A stretch of DNA of 64,000 nucleotides from NCBI GenBank assembly GCA_025055975.1, contig JANWWM010000016.1, positions 1-64,000 of the forward strand, read 5' to 3'. Shown here piece after piece: positions 42,611 to 51,940 of this stretch (position 1 is the stretch's first letter; every line of letters starts with the position of its first letter). The notes below the pieces were generated by a model. The model had not been told where the DNA came from. It was given only the letters and a program-made list of their open reading frames with translations, and ran no database searches. Both the position numbers and the translations under genes were made by a program. The stretch is from Chloroherpetonaceae bacterium. GTDB taxonomy: Bacteria > Bacteroidota > Chlorobiia > Chlorobiales > Thermochlorobacteraceae.

Positions 42611-45600
42611 TCACTTGACGAGCAACATCTTCATCACTTTGGAATAACTGCTCTGCGCCGACCGCGCCTGCAAGCGATAGAAGTAGACGCCGCTCGATAG
42701 CGCGCTCGCGTCGAAGAGCGCCTCGTAGCGTCCCGCGTCTTGTTCGCCATCGACGAGCAAGGCGACGCGCCGACCGACCATATCGAAGACTTCCAACTTC
42801 ACCGCGCTCATCGCGGGCAATTGGTAGCGAATGATGGTGCTTGGGTTAAACGGGTTTGGATAGTTTTGCTCCAAGCCGTATTCGCGCGGGCGCTCGGCGA
42901 TCGAGTTGATGGGCGTTGAGAGCGAAGCGGTATCGACGCTCACGCTGTCTAGAATCAAGATGCCTTGCCCTTGCTCGTTGTAGTGGAAGCCGATGAAGAT
43001 GTTTTGATTTTGGAACGAGCCGAGGTCGAGTTGATAGCGTTGTCCCGCCGCGTCGGTCGTGGGCAAGATGCTGGCGATGGGCGCGCCGTAGTTGAGCGGT
43101 CCTGCACCCGTGGTGGAAATTCTGACGCGCAGCGTGTCTTGCCTAAACTGCCCGCCAAGCGTGGCGCGCTTTGCCCAGAAAACGAGCCGCGAGCTGCCGA
43201 AGACGCGCGTGCGCGGCGAGACGAGCCAAGCGTCGTTGCGAATCGTCGGCGTGAGTTCGGCACGCACCAACGCGACCGCGTTGCCAAAGATGCGATACGC
43301 CGACGAGGTCGAGCGCGTCCAACTTTGCTGACCCGGCGGCGAATACGTCAGCCAATCCGCAGGCGGAAAGTTCGTTTCTTCAAAGCCCGTCGACCAGCGC
43401 GCGATGGGCGTTGCGAGCGGAATGACATTGACCGTAACGCTCAACGTGTCGTTGGTCGCAACCGTGTCGCCCGACACTTGAATGCGTCCCGTCAAAATTC
43501 GCGTGCCGGGCTGCGGCGACGCCCAATCAAACTGCACCGTGTCTTCTTGGTTGACCGAGAGCGGTCGGTTGATGGTTCGGGTCTGCTGCAGATTGCCGTC
43601 GATGAGCCACGAGGCATTGTAGGAAGCGAAGTTGACCGTGCCCGCGTTTCGCACTCTTATGGTTACGCGGTTTGCGTCGGCTTCGCGCGGCGGGTTGAGC
43701 GTCGAGACGCTTACGACTCGCCCATCGAAGTAGGAGAGAATCACGTTGAAGACTTGCGTCGTGGTGTCGTTTGAGCGAACCGTGTCCGCCGCCAGCGTCG
43801 TCCAAGCCCTCACGGTTTGCGAGCCTGCGGGCGGATTAGCCCATGCGAATCGCGCGGTGTCGGTTTGGTTGCGATTGAGCGGGCGATTGATGGTTCGCGT
43901 CTCTTGCGTAACGCCATTGAGCGACCAGCTCACGTTGTAGCTTGGAACGGTCAACGTGCCGAAATTGCGCGTCGTTACGACAAGCACGTTCGGGAAGCCC
44001 GACAAGAGCGACGACTGCGCCGCGATTTGCGTCGCGCCCATGTCTTGATAGGCGGGCAGAACGGTTCGCGTGATGGTCGCCGTGTCGTTGGTTCTTACGG
44101 TGTCGGCGGCGAGAATCGTCCACGCCCGAATGGTGTTCAGTCCGCTCGTCGTCGGAATCCATGTGATTTGCACGGTGTCGGTCGCGCCCGCGTTGGAAAG
44201 CGGACGATTGACCTGAATCGGCGTTTGCGGCACGTTATTGACCGACCAGCCCACTTGGTAGTTCGGAACGGCTAACGTGCCAAAACTGCGCGTGCTCACG
44301 GTGAGCGTCGTCGGCAACGTGGCGATAATCGTTCCGACTTGTCCGATGCCCGTAACGCCAATGTCTTGAAAATCCACGAGCACGTTGACCGACGCTCTTG
44401 CCGTGTCGTTGATGGGAATCGTGTCGTTTGCGATGCTTGTCCATGCTCGCAATTGTCGCAAGCCCGTTCTCGGATTTTGCCACGGAAATTGAACCGTATC
44501 GGTCGCAACGCTTGCCAGCGGTCGCGTAATCACGCGCGTCGCCAGCACGGAATCATCGACCGCCCAAGTAACCGAGTAGTTGTTGGCGACGTTTAAGCCT
44601 TCGTTGCGAACCGTTACGACCACCGTATTCGGCACGTTGTTCACGACGGGCGTAACGCGCGGCGCGATTGAAACGGCGCTCATATCCACGTCGGTGAGCG
44701 GGCGCAGGATGCGGAAGTTGAAGTCGGAAATGTCGAAGAAGATGTTATCCGCCGCCTCGACCCTGATGCGCGCCGCGTTGGTGATGGCAAAGGGAACCGT
44801 GATGCTATCGAGACCGTCATTCGGCGTGTTCTGCGCGAGCAAAATCGGGAAGGTGACGCCGCCGTCGGTGGAGAGTCGGATATTGACGTTTTGGCAATTG
44901 ACGGGCGCGACGTTGGTGTTCGCCACGTTCCAAGTTACCGCTCGGCGTTCCGTCGCGCGCCACTCGACCGACGCCGTGTTTGGGTTCGTTACGCGGAACG
45001 GTCCCGCGCTGGCGACGACGTTGACCGTGTAGAGATTCGTCGAGTAATCCACGCCGCCCCTGCGGTCGCGCACCGTGAGGCGAAAGTTCAACGCGCGCGA
45101 GACGGTCGGGAAGGTTTCGCCGATGTTCGTCGTGTTGTTGAGCAAATCTTGTTGGCGCGGGAACGTGCGCGATGAGCTAAGCGACGGCTGGAATGAGCGA
45201 AATAGCGGACCTTGCGTCGCCGTCGGGCTTGGCGGACCAGCGGGTCCCAAATCATATTGCTCCCAGCAATACGTCAGCGTGTCGTTGTCCGCATCCGTTC
45301 CTGACCCCGTAATCGTGAAAGGCGTTTGAATTGGAATTGAAAAGCCGCTTGCGCCGACGGTGGCGACGGGTTGCGCGTTGCCCGTGTTGGTGATTTGCGG
45401 ACATTGACCGCCCGCGCCCGCGATGTAGGCGCGCATTTCAATGATGCTGTGCACGTGGAAGTAATCGTCGCTGTTTGGTTGCAGGTCGGGCGGACAGATG
45501 CCCGCGTAGCCCATAATCGTCGAGGCGCTGCCGGGTTCGTAGGCGGCGGAAGCGACGCGGTTGCAGTTGTTGTTTTGCGTATGGTTCGCGCCGAATTGAT

Positions 45601-46654
45601 GCCCGATTTCGTGCGCCACGTAGTCAATGTCAAACGGGTCGCCAACGGGTTGCGGTCTGCCCGTCGCGCCGCGCGCTTTGTTCCCTGCGCGGCACACCAC
45701 GCCTAAGCCCGCGATGCCTCCGTCGCCCGTGCTCACGACATGCCCAATGTCGTAATTGGCGCTCCCGATTCTGTCATCGATGAACGTTTGATTTTGGGTG
45801 AGCATCGTCGAGCTGGGATTGTCGCTCGTGAAAGGATACGGATTGGTGGCGTTGGTGAGAATGAGCGTGTCGTTGTTCGGAATCAAGACCATTCGCACGG
45901 CAAGGTCGCGTTCATAAACGCCCGTCACGCGATTGACCGTAACCGCAAGGGCGGCGGAAGCGGCGGCAACGCTCCCAAAGAAGTTCGTGTAAGAGCGCGT
46001 CGCCGTGCACGCCAAGCGATACGTGCGCAGTTGCGGACCCGTGCGCGGAAGCTCGCCGCTCTTGATGAGTTCTTCAATCTGCTTTTTTACCGACTCTTCC
46101 ATCTGCTCGTTGGTTCGGCATTCCCAATATGAGCTTGCTTTGCCACGTTGGGCTTCGATGAAATCTTTTTTGTAGTAACTGATGTAATGCTCCAAGTCGC
46201 CGCGTTGATAGGGGTCGATGAAAACCGCGCTATGTTTCGCGGAAAGAATCATCGCATGAAAGCCAAGCGGGGTCACGTCCATTCGAAGCGTCGCCGTGCC
46301 GTCATCGATGCCGTATCCGCGATAGGTTTTGACGTCGGGATGTTTGCGCGCAAGGTCGGGGTGCATCACGGGCGATTCTTCGACTTGAAACTTCTCGAAG
46401 GAGCCGTCGGGCATTGGGAGTTCGATGACGAACGTGCCGCGCTTGGCTTCCGCCGTGAATTCCATTGGCGCGTCGGCAAGTTTGGCTTTCATCGCGTCAA
46501 AGTCGAGCGCGAGCAATCGGTAACGCGCAGGCTCGATGAACCGCTCGCCGCGAGATTCAACCGCCGAAACGTCTTGCCAATAGGAGCGCGTTTGCGCAGC
46601 CGCGGAAGCAAACGTGAGCAGAAGCAGCGCAGTGATGAGCGAGTGCCGATGCAT
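42611..46654 (-). CDS. Secreted reprolysin-like metalloprotease with CARDB-like repeats and type IX sorting tail
   Basis: A 1347-residue exported protein. Signal peptide MHRHSLITALLLLTFASAAAQ; propeptide-like region to about 200; metzincin domain about 205-420 with zinc motif HEIGHQFGANH (348-358); a PKD/cadherin-like segment including GSGTDADNDTLTYCWEQYD; a Por-associated Ig-like part (TWNVANTNVAPVNCQNVNIRLSTDGG); then about five CARDB-like repeats of 90 residues (VVNNVPNTVVVTVRNEGLNVANNYSVTW and kin); a choice-of-anchor-like domain near FEETNFPPADWLTY; and the tail YGLEQNYPNPFNPSTIIRYQLP...GVYFYRLQA typical of type IX cargo. The start has an AGGAG site. Extracellular protein degradation is likely. 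Confidence 0.93.
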   Translation of the reverse strand: MHRHSLITALLLLTFASAAAQTRSYWQDVSAVESRGERFIEPARYRLLALDFDAMKAKLADAPMEFTAEAKRGTFVIELPMPDGSFEKFQVEESPVMHPDLARKHPDVKTYRGYGIDDGTATLRMDVTPLGFHAMILSAKHSAVFIDPYQRGDLEHYISYYKKDFIEAQRGKASSYWECRTNEQMEESVKKQIEELIKSGELPRTGPQLRTYRLACTATRSYTNFFGSVAAASAALAVTVNRVTGVYERDLAVRMVLIPNNDTLILTNATNPYPFTSDNPSSTMLTQNQTFIDDRIGSANYDIGHVVSTGDGGIAGLGVVCRAGNKARGATGRPQPVGDPFDIDYVAHEIGHQFGANHTQNNNCNRVASAAYEPGSASTIMGYAGICPPDLQPNSDDYFHVHSIIEMRAYIAGAGGQCPQITNTGNAQPVATVGASGFSIPIQTPFTITGSGTDADNDTLTYCWEQYDLGPAGPPSPTATQGPLFRSFQPSLSSSRTFPRQQDLLNNTTNIGETFPTVSRALNFRLTVRDRRGGVDYSTNLYTVNVVASAGPFRVTNPNTASVEWRATERRAVTWNVANTNVAPVNCQNVNIRLSTDGGVTFPILLAQNTPNDGLDSITVPFAITNAARIRVEAADNIFFDISDFNFRILRPLTDVDMSAVSIAPRVTPVVNNVPNTVVVTVRNEGLNVANNYSVTWAVDDSVLATRVITRPLASVATDTVQFPWQNPRTGLRQLRAWTSIANDTIPINDTARASVNVLVDFQDIGVTGIGQVGTIIATLPTTLTVSTRSFGTLAVPNYQVGWSVNNVPQTPIQVNRPLSNAGATDTVQITWIPTTSGLNTIRAWTILAADTVRTNDTATITRTVLPAYQDMGATQIAAQSSLLSGFPNVLVVTTRNFGTLTVPSYNVSWSLNGVTQETRTINRPLNRNQTDTARFAWANPPAGSQTVRAWTTLAADTVRSNDTTTQVFNVILSYFDGRVVSVSTLNPPREADANRVTIRVRNAGTVNFASYNASWLIDGNLQQTRTINRPLSVNQEDTVQFDWASPQPGTRILTGRIQVSGDTVATNDTLSVTVNVIPLATPIARWSTGFEETNFPPADWLTYSPPGQQSWTRSTSSAYRIFGNAVALVRAELTPTIRNDAWLVSPRTRVFGSSRLVFWAKRATLGGQFRQDTLRVRISTTGAGPLNYGAPIASILPTTDAAGQRYQLDLGSFQNQNIFIGFHYNEQGQGILILDSVSVDTASLSTPINSIAERPREYGLEQNYPNPFNPSTIIRYQLPAMSAVKLEVFDMVGRRVALLVDGEQDAGRYEALFDASALSSGVYFYRLQARSAQSSYSKVMKMLLVK

Positions 46655-46721
46655 TGTTCTCCTTTGTTGGTTTGTTGAAAAATTCGAACCGCGAAAATGG
46701 GCGGTAATGTAAGCAAAAAAC

Positions 46722-46729
46722 TATATTCG
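46722..46729 (+). promoter_or_regulatory. TATATTCG -7-like element upstream of the Xaa-Pro peptidase
   Basis: Same TATATTCG octamer as in the 6008-6015 promoter, 27 bp before the ATG at 46756. No clear TTTG at N19. Confidence 0.4.
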
Positions 46730-46755
46730 GAAGAACCGCTTAACCTTTTCTTCAA

Positions 46756-47838
46756 ATGACGACCGAACTCGAACTTTCCGTCAAACTTCACGCGCTTCGT
46801 CAAAAAATGGCGTCGCTCAATCTCGACGCGATGCTTCTGACGTTCCTGCCCGACGTGCGTTGGCTTACGCGCTTCAGCGGCTCAAACGGGACGGTTCTGC
46901 TCTCGCGCGAAAACGCTTGGCTCTTCACGGATTTTCGCTATCAAGAGCAGGTCAAAATCGAAGTCGAAAACGCCGAACCCGTCATCACGTCCGATGGCTA
47001 CGTCGCCGAAATGAAGTCGGGGAAATTTCCGCTCGGAACGCGGGTCGGATTTCAAGCCGATAAGCTCGCTTACGCGACGGTTGAAAAGTTAAGGACGGAA
47101 CTGCCCGACGTGGAGTTCGTTCCCGTCTCGCAGTTCTGCGAAGAGTTCGTCGCCGTCAAAGATTCCGACGAGCTCGACAAGATGCGTCGGGCGGTGGCGA
47201 TTACGGACAAGGTGTTCGAGAAAATTTTGGACGTCATTTCGCCGAAAGTAACCGAGCGCGAGGTCGCCGCCGAAATTTCGTATTGGAACAAGCGTTTCGG
47301 CGCGGAGAAAGACTCCTTCGACCCCATCGTCGCGTCGGGTCCGAGAGGCGCGTTTCCGCATGCGAGAGCGACCGACAACCGCATTCAAAACAACTCGCTC
47401 GTCGTGATTGACATGGGTTGCGTCGTGGAAGGCTATTGCTCCGACCAGACGCGCACGGTCGCCGTCGGCAAAATCGATGACGAAGCGCGAAAGGTCTACA
47501 ACCTCGTGCTTGAAGCGCACTGGCTTGGCATTCGTTCCGCCAAAGCGGGCATGACGGGACGCGAATTGGACGCGATTCCGAGAGAGTTCCTGACGGCGCG
47601 CGGTTACGGCGAAGCGTTTGGACATTCGCTCGGACATGCCGTCGGCTTGCAAGTGCACGAACTTCCCACGATTGGCAGAAAAGGCGAGATGAAAATTCCC
47701 GTCGGCGCGGTCATCACGATCGAGCCGGGCATCTACTTGCCGGGCAAATTCGGCGTGAGAATCGAGGATATGGCGTTGATTACGGAGAATGGCGCCGAAC
47801 CGTTGCCGAAAGCGACGAAGGAATTGATTGAGTTGTAG
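46756..47838 (+). CDS. Xaa-Pro peptidase (M24 family)
   Basis: A 360-residue creatinase/prolidase-fold metallopeptidase cleaving N-terminal residues next to proline. The N-terminal domain has LNLDAMLLTFLPDVRWLTRFSGSNGTVLLSRENAWLFTDFRY. The catalytic pita-bread domain carries the dinuclear metal ligands in VVIDMGCVVEGYCSDQTRTVAVG (Asp, Asp), GHSLGHAVGLQVHELP (His), VITIEPGIYLPGKFGVRIEDM (Glu, Glu). All five ligand positions are present. Length matches short bacterial PepP/PepQ-type enzymes. It is cytosolic with no signal. It converges with the acetyltransferase gene, only 1 bp apart. Confidence 0.93.
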   Translation: MTTELELSVKLHALRQKMASLNLDAMLLTFLPDVRWLTRFSGSNGTVLLSRENAWLFTDFRYQEQVKIEVENAEPVITSDGYVAEMKSGKFPLGTRVGFQADKLAYATVEKLRTELPDVEFVPVSQFCEEFVAVKDSDELDKMRRAVAITDKVFEKILDVISPKVTEREVAAEISYWNKRFGAEKDSFDPIVASGPRGAFPHARATDNRIQNNSLVVIDMGCVVEGYCSDQTRTVAVGKIDDEARKVYNLVLEAHWLGIRSAKAGMTGRELDAIPREFLTARGYGEAFGHSLGHAVGLQVHELPTIGRKGEMKIPVGAVITIEPGIYLPGKFGVRIEDMALITENGAEPLPKATKELIEL

Positions 47839-47839
47839 C

Positions 47840-48340
47840 CTACTCGATTTGGCGCATCGCTCTTGCGGGCACGCCCGCGACGATGGTTTTCGGCGGCACG
47901 TCTTTGGTAACGACCGCCCCCGCGCCCACGATCGCGCCTTCGCCAATCGTTACGCCCGCGAGAATCGTGGCGTTTGAGCCAATCGATGCGCCTTTTTTGA
48001 CAAGGGTCGGAATCACCTTCCAATCGGCTTCGGTCTGCATTGAGCCGTCGGGGTTGGCGGCTCGCGGATAGGTATCGTTGATGAACATTACGCCGTGTCC
48101 GACGAACACATAATCCTCGATGGTTACGCCTTCGCAAATGAAGGTGTGGCTTGAAATTTTGCAATTCTTTCCAATGACGGCGTTTTTCTGAATCTCCACA
48201 AACGTGCCGATTTTCGTGCCGTCGCCAATCTCGCACCCGTAGGCGTTGACGAAGCCGAAAATTTTTACGTCTTTGCCGAGCTTGACGTTGCTTAACCGAA
48301 TGAAGTTCTCTTTGAGATACTCTTCCGCGAAGGTTGTCAT
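47840..48340 (-). CDS. Hexapeptide-repeat acetyltransferase (WbpD/WlbB-like)
   Basis: A 166-residue left-handed beta-helix acyltransferase with hexapeptide rungs from [46 protein letters not shown], a loop [13 protein letters not shown] with catalytic His, and rungs [46 protein letters not shown]. This matches UDP-2-acetamido-3-amino-2,3-dideoxy-glucuronate N-acetyltransferases. It would add the 3-N-acetyl group after the WbpE-like step. It is the last gene of the six-gene polysaccharide operon, 12 bp after the dehydrogenase gene. Acetyl-CoA as donor is inferred from the family. Confidence 0.88.
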   Translation of the reverse strand: MTTFAEEYLKENFIRLSNVKLGKDVKIFGFVNAYGCEIGDGTKIGTFVEIQKNAVIGKNCKISSHTFICEGVTIEDYVFVGHGVMFINDTYPRAANPDGSMQTEADWKVIPTLVKKGASIGSNATILAGVTIGEGAIVGAGAVVTKDVPPKTIVAGVPARAMRQIE

Positions 48341-48352
48341 AACGCGACGGGT

Positions 48353-49366
48353 TTAGTCGTGATAATGCAGTTTGATTTCTTTTCCGTTTTGCTTGATGGA
48401 TTTTTCCGCCGCTTCCAAAATCCGCACGACGTTCAAGCCTGAGATGCCGTCGGTGATGGGTCGCTTGTTATGCTTGACGCAATCCAAAAAATGCGCCGTC
48501 GCAATCGAGAGCGCTTCGGTTTGGTCAAGTTTCGGCGAGCGCATGTCGCCCGTCCGATATTGCACGAGCATTTCGTAAACGCCCTCTTTCGTTTTGACCT
48601 CCACGCCCTTGTCGTAGATTTTCACCTTTTCGCTGTTCTCCATGTCGTCGAACACAATCATTGATTTTGAGCCGCCAATCAAAATTTTGCGAATCTTGAC
48701 GGGCGCGAGCCAATTGACATGAAAGTGCGCGATAAGATTGTTCTCGAAGAAAACCGTGAGATAGGCGACGTTTTCCAAATCGTTGCCGACGTGGCAACTG
48801 CCGACGGCAGAGACGGATTTCGGACGCTCGCGCAAGAGATGATCCATAATCGAGAGATCGTGCGGCGCAAGATCCCAGACCACATTGACATCGTGCTGAA
48901 ACAATCCCAAGTTGACGCGCACGGAATCAAAGTAATACACTTCCCCCAACTCGCCACTATCGACGATTTCCTTCATTTTGCGGACCGCGCCCGTGTAAAT
49001 GAAGGTGTGATCGACGATGATTTTCAGCCCTTTCCTTTCGGCAAGTTCAATGAGCGACTCGGCTTCGGAGACTTTCGCCGTGAAGGGCTTTTCAACCCAC
49101 AGATGCTTGCCCGATTCCAACACTTTTTTTCCGAGCGGATAATGCGACGAGACGGGCGTGGCGAGCGCGACGGCGACCACGTCGTCGTCTCTCAACGCAT
49201 CGTCAAGACAAGCGGACGTTTCAAGGTCGGGGAAACGCTGTTTGGCTTTGACAAGGCGCGTCTCGTCTTTGTCAATGCCCATCACGCGCTTGACGTCGGG
49301 AAGCGCTTGAAAGTTTCGGACAAGATTCGGACCCCAATAGCCAAGTCCGACAACGGCGATTTTCAT
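48353..49366 (-). CDS. Gfo/Idh/MocA oxidoreductase (WbpB-like UDP-sugar 3-dehydrogenase)
   Basis: A 337-residue NAD-dependent sugar dehydrogenase. The Rossmann loop is MKIAVVGLGYWGPNLVRNF, the conserved EKP is in KHLWVEKPFTAKVSEAE, and the substrate-domain helix contains DLAPHDLSIMDHLL with the usual catalytic Asp/His pair. Close resemblance to WbpB/WlbA, which oxidise C3 of UDP-GlcNAc-uronate, is inferred mainly from the adjacent WbpE- and WbpD-like genes. It lies 13 bp after the priming transferase and 12 bp before the acetyltransferase in the operon. Confidence 0.88.
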   Translation of the reverse strand: MKIAVVGLGYWGPNLVRNFQALPDVKRVMGIDKDETRLVKAKQRFPDLETSACLDDALRDDDVVAVALATPVSSHYPLGKKVLESGKHLWVEKPFTAKVSEAESLIELAERKGLKIIVDHTFIYTGAVRKMKEIVDSGELGEVYYFDSVRVNLGLFQHDVNVVWDLAPHDLSIMDHLLRERPKSVSAVGSCHVGNDLENVAYLTVFFENNLIAHFHVNWLAPVKIRKILIGGSKSMIVFDDMENSEKVKIYDKGVEVKTKEGVYEMLVQYRTGDMRSPKLDQTEALSIATAHFLDCVKHNKRPITDGISGLNVVRILEAAEKSIKQNGKEIKLHYHD

Positions 49367-49379
49367 AATGAACGCGAGT

Positions 49380-50840
49380 TTAGTAGCCGCCTCTCGAAAA
49401 TAGCATCACAGGGAAGGTTTTGAGAATGAGTTTCAAATCGAACATTGGCGACATGTTTTCAATGTAGAACAAATCCAAGATAACCATATCGTTGAACCCG
49501 ACGGCGCTTCGCCCCGACACCTGCCACAATCCCGTGCACCCAGGCAACACCGAAAGCCGACGTCGATGCCAATCTTCATACTCTTCCCACTCGTAAGGCA
49601 GGCACGGACGCGGACCAACCAAACTCATATCGCCTTTGAGCACGTTGAACAATTGCGGCAGTTCATCGAGGCTTGTCCTGCGCAAGAATCGTCCGATGGG
49701 CGTAACGCGCGGATCATTGACGATTTTCTTCACCTCCAACTTGCCCTCGCCATTGACGACCATCTGCTTGGATTCTCGAATCAAATTCTTTGTGAATTCG
49801 CGGTGAATGCTGTCGTCGTTATTGACATACATTGAGCGAAACTTGTAGAACTCGAATGGCTTGCCATCTTTTCCGATGCGAATTTGCTTGAAGAACACAG
49901 GTCCCTTCGAGGTGAGTTTGATGAGCACAGCGATGACGAGAAACGGAATCGCCAGCAGAATGAGACCAATGAGCGAGAGCGTGACGTCAACGACGCGCTT
50001 GTAGAGCATAAACGCCACGTTCTTGTGATTTTCCATCACGGCGATGACGGGAATTTCGGCGTATTGTTCGATCCAAACCTTGTCGGGCACGATGCCATAG
50101 AGTTCGGAGGCGACTTTGACGACGGCTTTCGTTTGCTTGGCTTGGTCGATGATATCGATCAGTTTTTGATGCGAAACGTCGCTCGCGGCGACGATGATTT
50201 CCTCAATGTTTTCACGCTCCACGATGTCTTTCATCTGATTCAAAGAACCAATGACATAAAGATCTCCGAAGACGCGCTCGCCGATTTTGGCTTCGTCGGC
50301 GATGAACCCGACGACGTTCAAGCCGAGCGACGATTCCACGACCAATTTCGCCGCCACCATTCGCGCCGAGCGATCCGAGCCGACAATCAACACCTTGCGT
50401 TGCAGAAGTTTCTTTTCCGCAAAGAGCGCGTAAAGATTTCGGAAAACAAGCAAGCGAAACGCAATCAAGTTCAGCGAACCTGCGCCAAAAAAGTAGGCGA
50501 TGATCAAGCGGCTATCGAAATACGACATTCCCTTGACGATGAACGACAAGACGATTAGCCCCACGACTCCATAGCCTACCGCTCTGAGAATCGCGATCGC
50601 TTGCGGGATCAGGCTCAAAAACACGTTGATTTTGTAGAGGTGGAAATGTTGAAAGACGGCGATCCACGCTATCGAGACGAGCGCGAAAATCAAGACTTGG
50701 TCGTTCCAGATCGCTTGCGGGATTTCGCTTAATTCAAAGCCGAAGCGCAGTTGAATCGCCGCAAGAAACGAGAGCTGCAAGATTACGTAGTCGCACAGAG
50801 CCAGCAGATATTTGTGCTTTGGTATTTTGTTCAGCATCAT
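49380..50840 (-). CDS. Polyprenyl-phosphate sugar-1-phosphate transferase (priming transferase, WbaP/WcaJ-like)
   Basis: In 486 residues, four to five N-terminal membrane helices ([54 protein letters not shown]) precede a CoA-binding-like Rossmann part ([18 protein letters not shown]). A further membrane-associated helix ([24 protein letters not shown]) leads into the catalytic domain: [69 protein letters not shown]. It transfers sugar-1-phosphate to undecaprenyl phosphate, starting a surface glycan repeat. ATG 50840 overlaps the stop of the DUF354 gene; 32 upstream track residues are rejected. Confidence 0.93.
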   Translation of the reverse strand: MMLNKIPKHKYLLALCDYVILQLSFLAAIQLRFGFELSEIPQAIWNDQVLIFALVSIAWIAVFQHFHLYKINVFLSLIPQAIAILRAVGYGVVGLIVLSFIVKGMSYFDSRLIIAYFFGAGSLNLIAFRLLVFRNLYALFAEKKLLQRKVLIVGSDRSARMVAAKLVVESSLGLNVVGFIADEAKIGERVFGDLYVIGSLNQMKDIVERENIEEIIVAASDVSHQKLIDIIDQAKQTKAVVKVASELYGIVPDKVWIEQYAEIPVIAVMENHKNVAFMLYKRVVDVTLSLIGLILLAIPFLVIAVLIKLTSKGPVFFKQIRIGKDGKPFEFYKFRSMYVNNDDSIHREFTKNLIRESKQMVVNGEGKLEVKKIVNDPRVTPIGRFLRRTSLDELPQLFNVLKGDMSLVGPRPCLPYEWEEYEDWHRRRLSVLPGCTGLWQVSGRSAVGFNDMVILDLFYIENMSPMFDLKLILKTFPVMLFSRGGY

Positions 50841-51940
50841 AACGACGAGTTTGATGAACGAAGAAAATCCGATACGACGTCTCGCACGCGACGCTCGACC
50901 GCGTCCGTGATGATTCTCGGCGGTTGAGTCGCGCATCGCTTTTTCAAGACGATTTTCTCGATGTCGGCTTCGGAGCGAATGAACCGAATCATTCCGCGGT
51001 TTTCCATATCCTTGTCCAAAGCTCCTTGTTTGCCCGCGAAGATGCTGTAGACCGGCACGCCCAAAAGGGCGGCTTCGCGGTTCATCGTCCCTCCGCCCGA
51101 AATGAGCAAATCCGAATGAAACGCGAGGTCGAGCCCATTCACGGCGCGCTTGGGAATGAGGTAGGACGAGAGGGAATAATTTTTCTCCGCAAGATGTCGT
51201 CGCAACGCTTCCTTTTGTTCGCTCCCGCGCGGCAGAATGAACGTGAAGACGTCGGGTTGGCGAAGCAGTTTCTCCAAAAGTTTTTCCAAGATGCGCTCGC
51301 TCGCCTCGTTGTGGTAGTTGGCGGCGGAAGCGGGCGGACGGAGCGTTACGATGACCTTGCTTCGAGGAATTTCGATGCCGTTTTCTTCGCCGACCGTTTC
51401 CAGAAATCGCTCGTCGGCTTCGTAGTGGCGCAGGTAGATTTCTTCCTTGTAGCCCTCGTATTTGACGCGCTTTTTGGGCGAAAGCCCGATTTTGTCAAGC
51501 GTTTCGTCGGGGATTTTTTCGGGCACGAGCACCCTGTCGGAGAAAGCGTTGAAGATGAAGGTCTCGGTAAATTCGTAGTCATACATCGTAATCACGGGCA
51601 GTTTGAGCCACTTTGCCGCCAAGACCATTGAGCGCGAGCCGTGACTGAGCGCCACGCCGATTTCGATTCCGCGCTTGCGCAACGAGCGCACATGCGAGGC
51701 GAGTTCTTGGGCGCGAATCGCCAAGCCGAAAATTTTTTTGAGCTTGTTTTTTCCGTAGTGCCTGCCAATCACATCGAACTCCCCCTTCAAGCCCGATCTC
51801 TCCAAGAGTTCGACGGTCTGCGCAAAGTCGCGCGCCGTGAGCACGACGGGCTGACCTTCGGCGCGATACCGCTTCACGAGGGGCGCGAACAGCGGCACAT
51901 GCGGCGAATTGTCCAAATCAATCCATATCGCTTTCCTCAT
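50837..51940 (-). CDS. DUF354 protein, GT-B-like
   Basis: In 367 residues: MRKAIWIDLDNSPHVPLFAPLVKRYRAEG at the N-terminus, GVALSHGSRSMVLAAKWLKLPVITMYDYEF, and the C-terminal LLISGGGTMNREAALLGVPVYSIFAGKQGALDKDMENRG, a pattern found in DUF354 and distantly in UDP-sugar epimerase/glycosyltransferase GT-B folds. Its enzymatic role is not established. Within the operon it lies between the aminotransferase (4-bp overlap) and the priming transferase (ATGA overlap), so it most likely acts on the same nucleotide sugar or lipid-linked glycan. It is soluble, without membrane segments. Confidence 0.85.
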   Translation of the reverse strand: MRKAIWIDLDNSPHVPLFAPLVKRYRAEGQPVVLTARDFAQTVELLERSGLKGEFDVIGRHYGKNKLKKIFGLAIRAQELASHVRSLRKRGIEIGVALSHGSRSMVLAAKWLKLPVITMYDYEFTETFIFNAFSDRVLVPEKIPDETLDKIGLSPKKRVKYEGYKEEIYLRHYEADERFLETVGEENGIEIPRSKVIVTLRPPASAANYHNEASERILEKLLEKLLRQPDVFTFILPRGSEQKEALRRHLAEKNYSLSSYLIPKRAVNGLDLAFHSDLLISGGGTMNREAALLGVPVYSIFAGKQGALDKDMENRGMIRFIRSEADIEKIVLKKRCATQPPRIITDAVERRVRDVVSDFLRSSNSSL

